Source: Alphaproteobacteria bacterium (GTDB lineage Bacteria; Pseudomonadota; Alphaproteobacteria; Caulobacterales; Hyphomonadaceae). From it: 64,000 nucleotides of DNA. Position numbers and translations under genes: made by a program. The stretch's first letter is position 1. Each line of letters begins with the position of its first letter. Positions 63,489-64,000 of the stretch are shown here, piece by piece. Location of the stretch: assembly GCA_016125405.1 (NCBI GenBank), contig WGLW01000006.1, positions 124,001 to 188,000 on the forward strand. Reading direction: 5' to 3'. The notes beneath the pieces were generated by a model. The model made no database searches, was not told the DNA's origin, and saw only the letters and a list, made by a program, of their open reading frames with translations.

Positions 63489-64000
63489 TCAGCCGCGCTC
63501 GGCCCGCGGTTTGTAGAGCGCGATGGTGATGGCCGCGGCCATGATCCCGGGGATGATCGCGAGCCAGGGATAGCCATAGACTCCGAAGCCGACCGTGGCG
63601 GAGAGCGTCAGCGTGACGATCGTTTGTCCGAGACGCGAAACCAGCGTCCCCGCGCGCCGTCTCCGGAAGAAATCGCGCCGGGATCCCTGCGAGCGGCGCC
63701 ACAGCCCGATCAGGGCCGAACTTGCCGCCGCAGCGATGCATCCGCCGATCGCCCACGCAGCAACGCCGGGCGCCTCAATCAGCAGGACGACCAGCGGCAC
63801 AACCATCAGCGCGGCCACCGGCAGGAGTGCGGCGAGGATCTTTCCGCGCTCGAGCTTCTCCGGCGGTATGGGCGCGGATGCGACGAGGTCGGGGGCGTCC
63901 TCGGCCGAAACCGTGATCCAGATCAGGCTGCCGGCCAGCGCACTCGCAAGCAGGGTGAAGGCCGGCGCAAGCGCCCGGACGATCGGCTGCGTGGCCCCGT
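63489..64000 (-). CDS. Integral membrane protein, C-terminal part (runs off the window)
   Basis: At least 170 residues, open to the window end. Hydrophobic segments near FTLLASALAGSLIWITVSA, ILAALLPVAALMVVPLVVLL, AWAIGGCIAAAASSALIGLW and YPWLAIIPGIMAAAITIALY, with a SAEDAPDLVASAPIP loop and a basic patch. The SAEDAPDLVA...IPPEKLERGKIL pattern brings to mind ABC-transporter permeases, but I cannot confirm it. The start lies beyond 64000. Confidence 0.65.
   Translation of the reverse strand, partial: GATQPIVRALAPAFTLLASALAGSLIWITVSAEDAPDLVASAPIPPEKLERGKILAALLPVAALMVVPLVVLLIEAPGVAAWAIGGCIAAAASSALIGLWRRSQGSRRDFFRRRRAGTLVSRLGQTIVTLTLSATVGFGVYGYPWLAIIPGIMAAAITIALYKPRAERG

Overview
The window is a high-GC (roughly two-thirds G+C by eye) chromosomal segment of an alphaproteobacterium. 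The best guess is Caulobacterales/Maricaulales, near Hyphomonadaceae. Gene content and order support this: rpoN-hpf-ptsN, tRNA-Ala/TIGR02300/aroA-cmk-rpsA-ihfB, trpF-trpB-trpA-accD-folC, trxA-addA-addB-murU-amgK-tsaE, and rimO-grxD-bolA-purL. An AccD without its usual zinc-ribbon cysteines also fits. I see no prophage, insertion sequence, CRISPR array or rRNA. This is mostly core genome with accessory islets. The taxonomic call is inference from gene neighbourhood.

Layout. 1-5 kb: end of a MscS channel, sigma-54, hibernation factor, EIIA-Ntr, tRNA-Ala(GGC). 4-11 kb: aroA, cmk, a beta-lactamase-fold hydrolase, rpsA, ihfB, mscL. 11-17.5 kb: tryptophan genes with a GFA-type gene between trpB and trpA, then accD and folC. 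An apparently frameshifted lipoprotein gene lies opposite trpF/trpB. 17.7-29 kb: a large secreted multidomain protein (redoxin-like, one haem-c motif, copper-monooxygenase-like, EF-hands), thioredoxin, the AddAB nuclease-helicase, and the MurU/AmgK muramic-acid salvage pair with TsaE. 29-34.8 kb: a MarR-led operon (isochorismatase-like hydrolase, small membrane protein, MFS pump) behind a palindrome, a class-I-type ferredoxin reductase/ferredoxin pair, and icd. 35-39 kb: small envelope proteins, TrmJ, an M23 peptidase, a Gly/Ala/Ser-rich secreted protein.

39-51 kb is the most interesting part. A TonB-dependent outer-membrane protein is followed by a BlaI-type repressor and a BlaR1-like M56 metalloprotease. 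In place of the penicillin-sensor domain, the protease carries a charged coiled coil and ankyrin repeats. Two copies of AACTA-N6-TAGTT, the spacing of BlaI/MecI operators, sit just upstream of the repressor. A third copy sits 28 bases upstream of a cluster of four tandem DUF2807-type secreted proteins at 48-50.9 kb. The likely reading is a proteolysis-controlled envelope-stress regulon linking the repressor/protease pair to this adhesin-like cluster. TerC, rpsD and PPK2 lie between; two striking hairpins sit between rpsD and ppk2.

51-64 kb: rimO, grxD, an aldo/keto reductase, bolA and a DUF4142 lipoprotein. Next comes a 630-base gene-poor stretch with repeat elements. purL follows, with an AIR-synthase-C-like downstream gene whose 3' end runs into a repeat. 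A TetR regulator overlaps its own palindrome. The last operon is cinA-like/enoyl-CoA hydratase/lipoprotein hydrolase/RluB-type synthase; its hydratase gene is frameshifted near the start. The window ends inside a membrane protein gene.
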